From Chloroflexia bacterium (GTDB taxonomy: Bacteria > Chloroflexota > Chloroflexia > QHBQ01 > JADMIH01), in the NCBI GenBank assembly GCA_025927935.1, contig JAICKM010000479.1, positions 1 through 5,623 on the forward strand: a stretch of DNA of 5,623 bases, read 5' to 3'. Shown here piece after piece: positions 4,942 to 5,623 of the stretch (positions are counted from its first letter, which is position 1; every line of letters begins with the position of its first letter). Below the pieces are notes generated by a model. It made no database searches, had not been told where the DNA came from, and saw only the letters and a program-made list of their open reading frames with translations. A program made the translations under genes and the position numbers.

Positions 4942-5118
4942 GTGTCGTACATGTATCGAATGGAAGAAGTCGCCATGGACACCGTGCGCGAGCGCGTGGC
5001 GCAAGCCGAGCGCGATCAGCTAGTGCAGCAGCGCTACGCCAAGCAGCCCACCGCGTCCAAGCCGATGCGCCGGGTGGCCCGGCTCCTCGTCACTCTCCAC
5101 CTCCGCCCGTCCACCTGA
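4942..5118 (+). CDS. Uncharacterised 58-residue protein with GTG start
   Basis: A small gene of unknown function. AAAGGAGA (4928-4935) places GGAG 7 nt before the GTG at 4942, the best start; in-frame ATGs at 4951, 4960 and 4975 are too far from it. The GTG start also yields MSYMYRM, echoing MIGNMYNW of the 69-residue neighbour. The product has a charged helix at about 7-33 (RERVAQAERDQLVQQRYAK), a short linker, and a basic hydrophobic helix at about 41-53 (PMRRVARLLVTLHL) followed by RPST. Shared with the neighbour are AE-x3-L and the R-x5-L-x2-L-x3-P spacing in the last helix. A strong terminator begins 30 nt after the stop, so the cluster ends here. A weak extended -10 (TGCTAAACT, 4869-4877) lies upstream. 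Confidence 0.65.
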   Translation: MSYMYRMEEVAMDTVRERVAQAERDQLVQQRYAKQPTASKPMRRVARLLVTLHLRPST

Positions 5119-5147
5119 ACCGGCGCGGCAATTACTACGCATCTATA

Positions 5148-5184
5148 GGATAGGCCAGGGAGATCCCCTGGCCTATCTGCTTTC
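5148..5184 (+). terminator. Intrinsic terminator closing the small-gene cluster
   Basis: GATAGGCCAGGG (5149-5160) pairs perfectly with CCCTGGCCTATC (5166-5177) around an AGATC loop, the strongest hairpin in the window. TGCTTTC follows, a modest U tract. It lies 30 nt after the stop at 5118 and well before the next gene. Confidence 0.8.
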
Positions 5185-5209
5185 AGCGGTTTTCCGCCCC
5201 GCTCAGGCA

Positions 5210-5218
5210 TGGTAAAAT
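5210..5218 (+). promoter_or_regulatory. Possible housekeeping extended -10 promoter upstream of the DGPF gene
   Basis: TGGTAAAAT fits TGn plus a -10 hexamer with one mismatch. TTTTCC at 5190-5195 gives a weak -35 at 17 nt. A short dyad ACCGGC-CC-GCCGGT (5226-5239) falls at the predicted start site. This may be a basal promoter in addition to the ECF-type one downstream. Confidence 0.3.
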
Positions 5219-5238
5219 ACGGGTTACCGGCCCGCCGG

Positions 5239-5265
5239 TGTCGATCCTGACCCCGCCTGTTCGTC
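5239..5265 (+). promoter_or_regulatory. ECF42-type promoter candidate for the DGPF gene
   Basis: TGTCGA (5239-5244) and CGTC (5262-5265) are separated by 17 nt. This matches the bipartite target I recall for ECF42 sigma factors (TGTCGA at -35 and CG[A/T]C at -10), whose known targets are DGPF genes. Transcription would start near 5272, leaving a leader of about 80 nt that contains a small hairpin CCGGTC/GACCGG (5288-5293, 5299-5304). Confidence 0.55.
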
Positions 5266-5354
5266 GGATGTTATAGAGGCGCCGATCCCGGTCCCGGCGA
5301 CCGGCCGTGCAACCGGAGATCGCAACCCGCCGGCTAATATACAGGAGGACTCCC

Positions 5355-5623
5355 GTGAAATACATGATGCTGTTCATCGACACGAGCGAGGGCATGGAAG
5401 GGCTGGACGACCCGGCAAAAGTCTACGAGGAAATCGGTAAATGGTGGGGCGAGCATGCCCAGGCCGGCCGCATTCTGGAAGGCTACGAACTCCAGCCCGC
5501 CCGCACCGCCACCACCGTCCATCGGCAGAACGGACACACTGTCGTGACCGACGGGCCGTTCATCGAGGCCAAGGAGAGTGTGGGGGGCTACGGGATTATC
5601 GAGGTGCCCGATCTGGATGCCGC
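5355..5623 (+). CDS. DGPF/YCII-domain protein, 3'-truncated by window edge
   Basis: Small cytoplasmic ferredoxin-like-fold protein of the YCII-related (DGPF) family; the biochemical role of this family is not established. The GTG at 5355 has AGGAGG (5343-5348) 6 nt upstream, so it is preferred over the ATG codons at residues 4 and 5. The 89 visible residues show the family pattern: MKYMMLFIDT first strand, a helix at about 21-37 (AKVYEEIGKWWGEHAQAG), a GYELQPARTATTV strand, then VVTDGPFIEAKESVGGYGIIEV, with DGPF at 66-69 and the E-x6-GGY block at 71-79. About 30-50 residues are missing at the C-terminus. DGPF genes commonly stand next to ECF42 (SigJ-like, TPR-containing) sigma factors, which predicts such a gene just to the right. 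A matching promoter motif lies upstream. Confidence 0.9.
   Translation, partial: MKYMMLFIDTSEGMEGLDDPAKVYEEIGKWWGEHAQAGRILEGYELQPARTATTVHRQNGHTVVTDGPFIEAKESVGGYGIIEVPDLDA

Overview
The window is GC-rich, gene-dense bacterial chromosome with no sign of plasmid, phage or IS sequence. The organism cannot be fixed from the sequence. Short dispersed palindromes of the GTAGGGGC type, the divergent ApbE with an FRAMGCEM start, a DGPF/YCII gene of the kind linked to ECF sigma factors, and several small genes I do not recognise together suggest a Chloroflexota bacterium (Anaerolineae/Caldilineae-like). An actinobacterial origin is a weaker alternative. This assignment is inference.

Layout. Positions 1-1338 (+) hold the 3' part of aspA (aspartate ammonia-lyase), running in from the left edge. 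Positions 1339-1480 are a convergent intergenic spacer with three hairpins. Positions 1481-3522 (-) are a compact three-gene operon, read right to left. It starts with a small single-span membrane protein with a Pro/Gln/Ser/Gly-rich tail, followed by apbE (FAD:protein FMN transferase, joined by a 1-nt TGATG overlap), then a six-helix ferric-reductase-like haem membrane protein 3 nt later. The operon has a perfect TATAAT box with a perfect 8+5+8 dyad at the expected transcription start. Positions 3653-4058 are non-coding and carry REP-like palindromes and a tandem TACGTA repeat.

Positions 4059-5118 (+) hold three small genes with strong ribosome-binding sites and no recognised function: 127, 69 and 58 residues. 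The last two look distantly related and are separated by a stem-rich segment. A strong 12-bp-stem terminator closes this cluster. Positions 5355-5623 (+) are the 5' part of a DGPF/YCII-domain gene, cut by the right edge. Its upstream region has a TGTCGA/CGTC pair with 17-nt spacing that fits the promoter I recall for ECF42 sigma factors.

How the genes fit together. The minus-strand operon looks like a membrane electron-transfer module: haem membrane protein, flavin-attaching enzyme and a small anchored protein, but no recognisable FMN-binding acceptor domain. Its acceptor is either encoded elsewhere or is the small protein. The DGPF gene predicts an ECF42 sigma factor gene just beyond the right edge. 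The small-gene cluster is the least explained part of the window.
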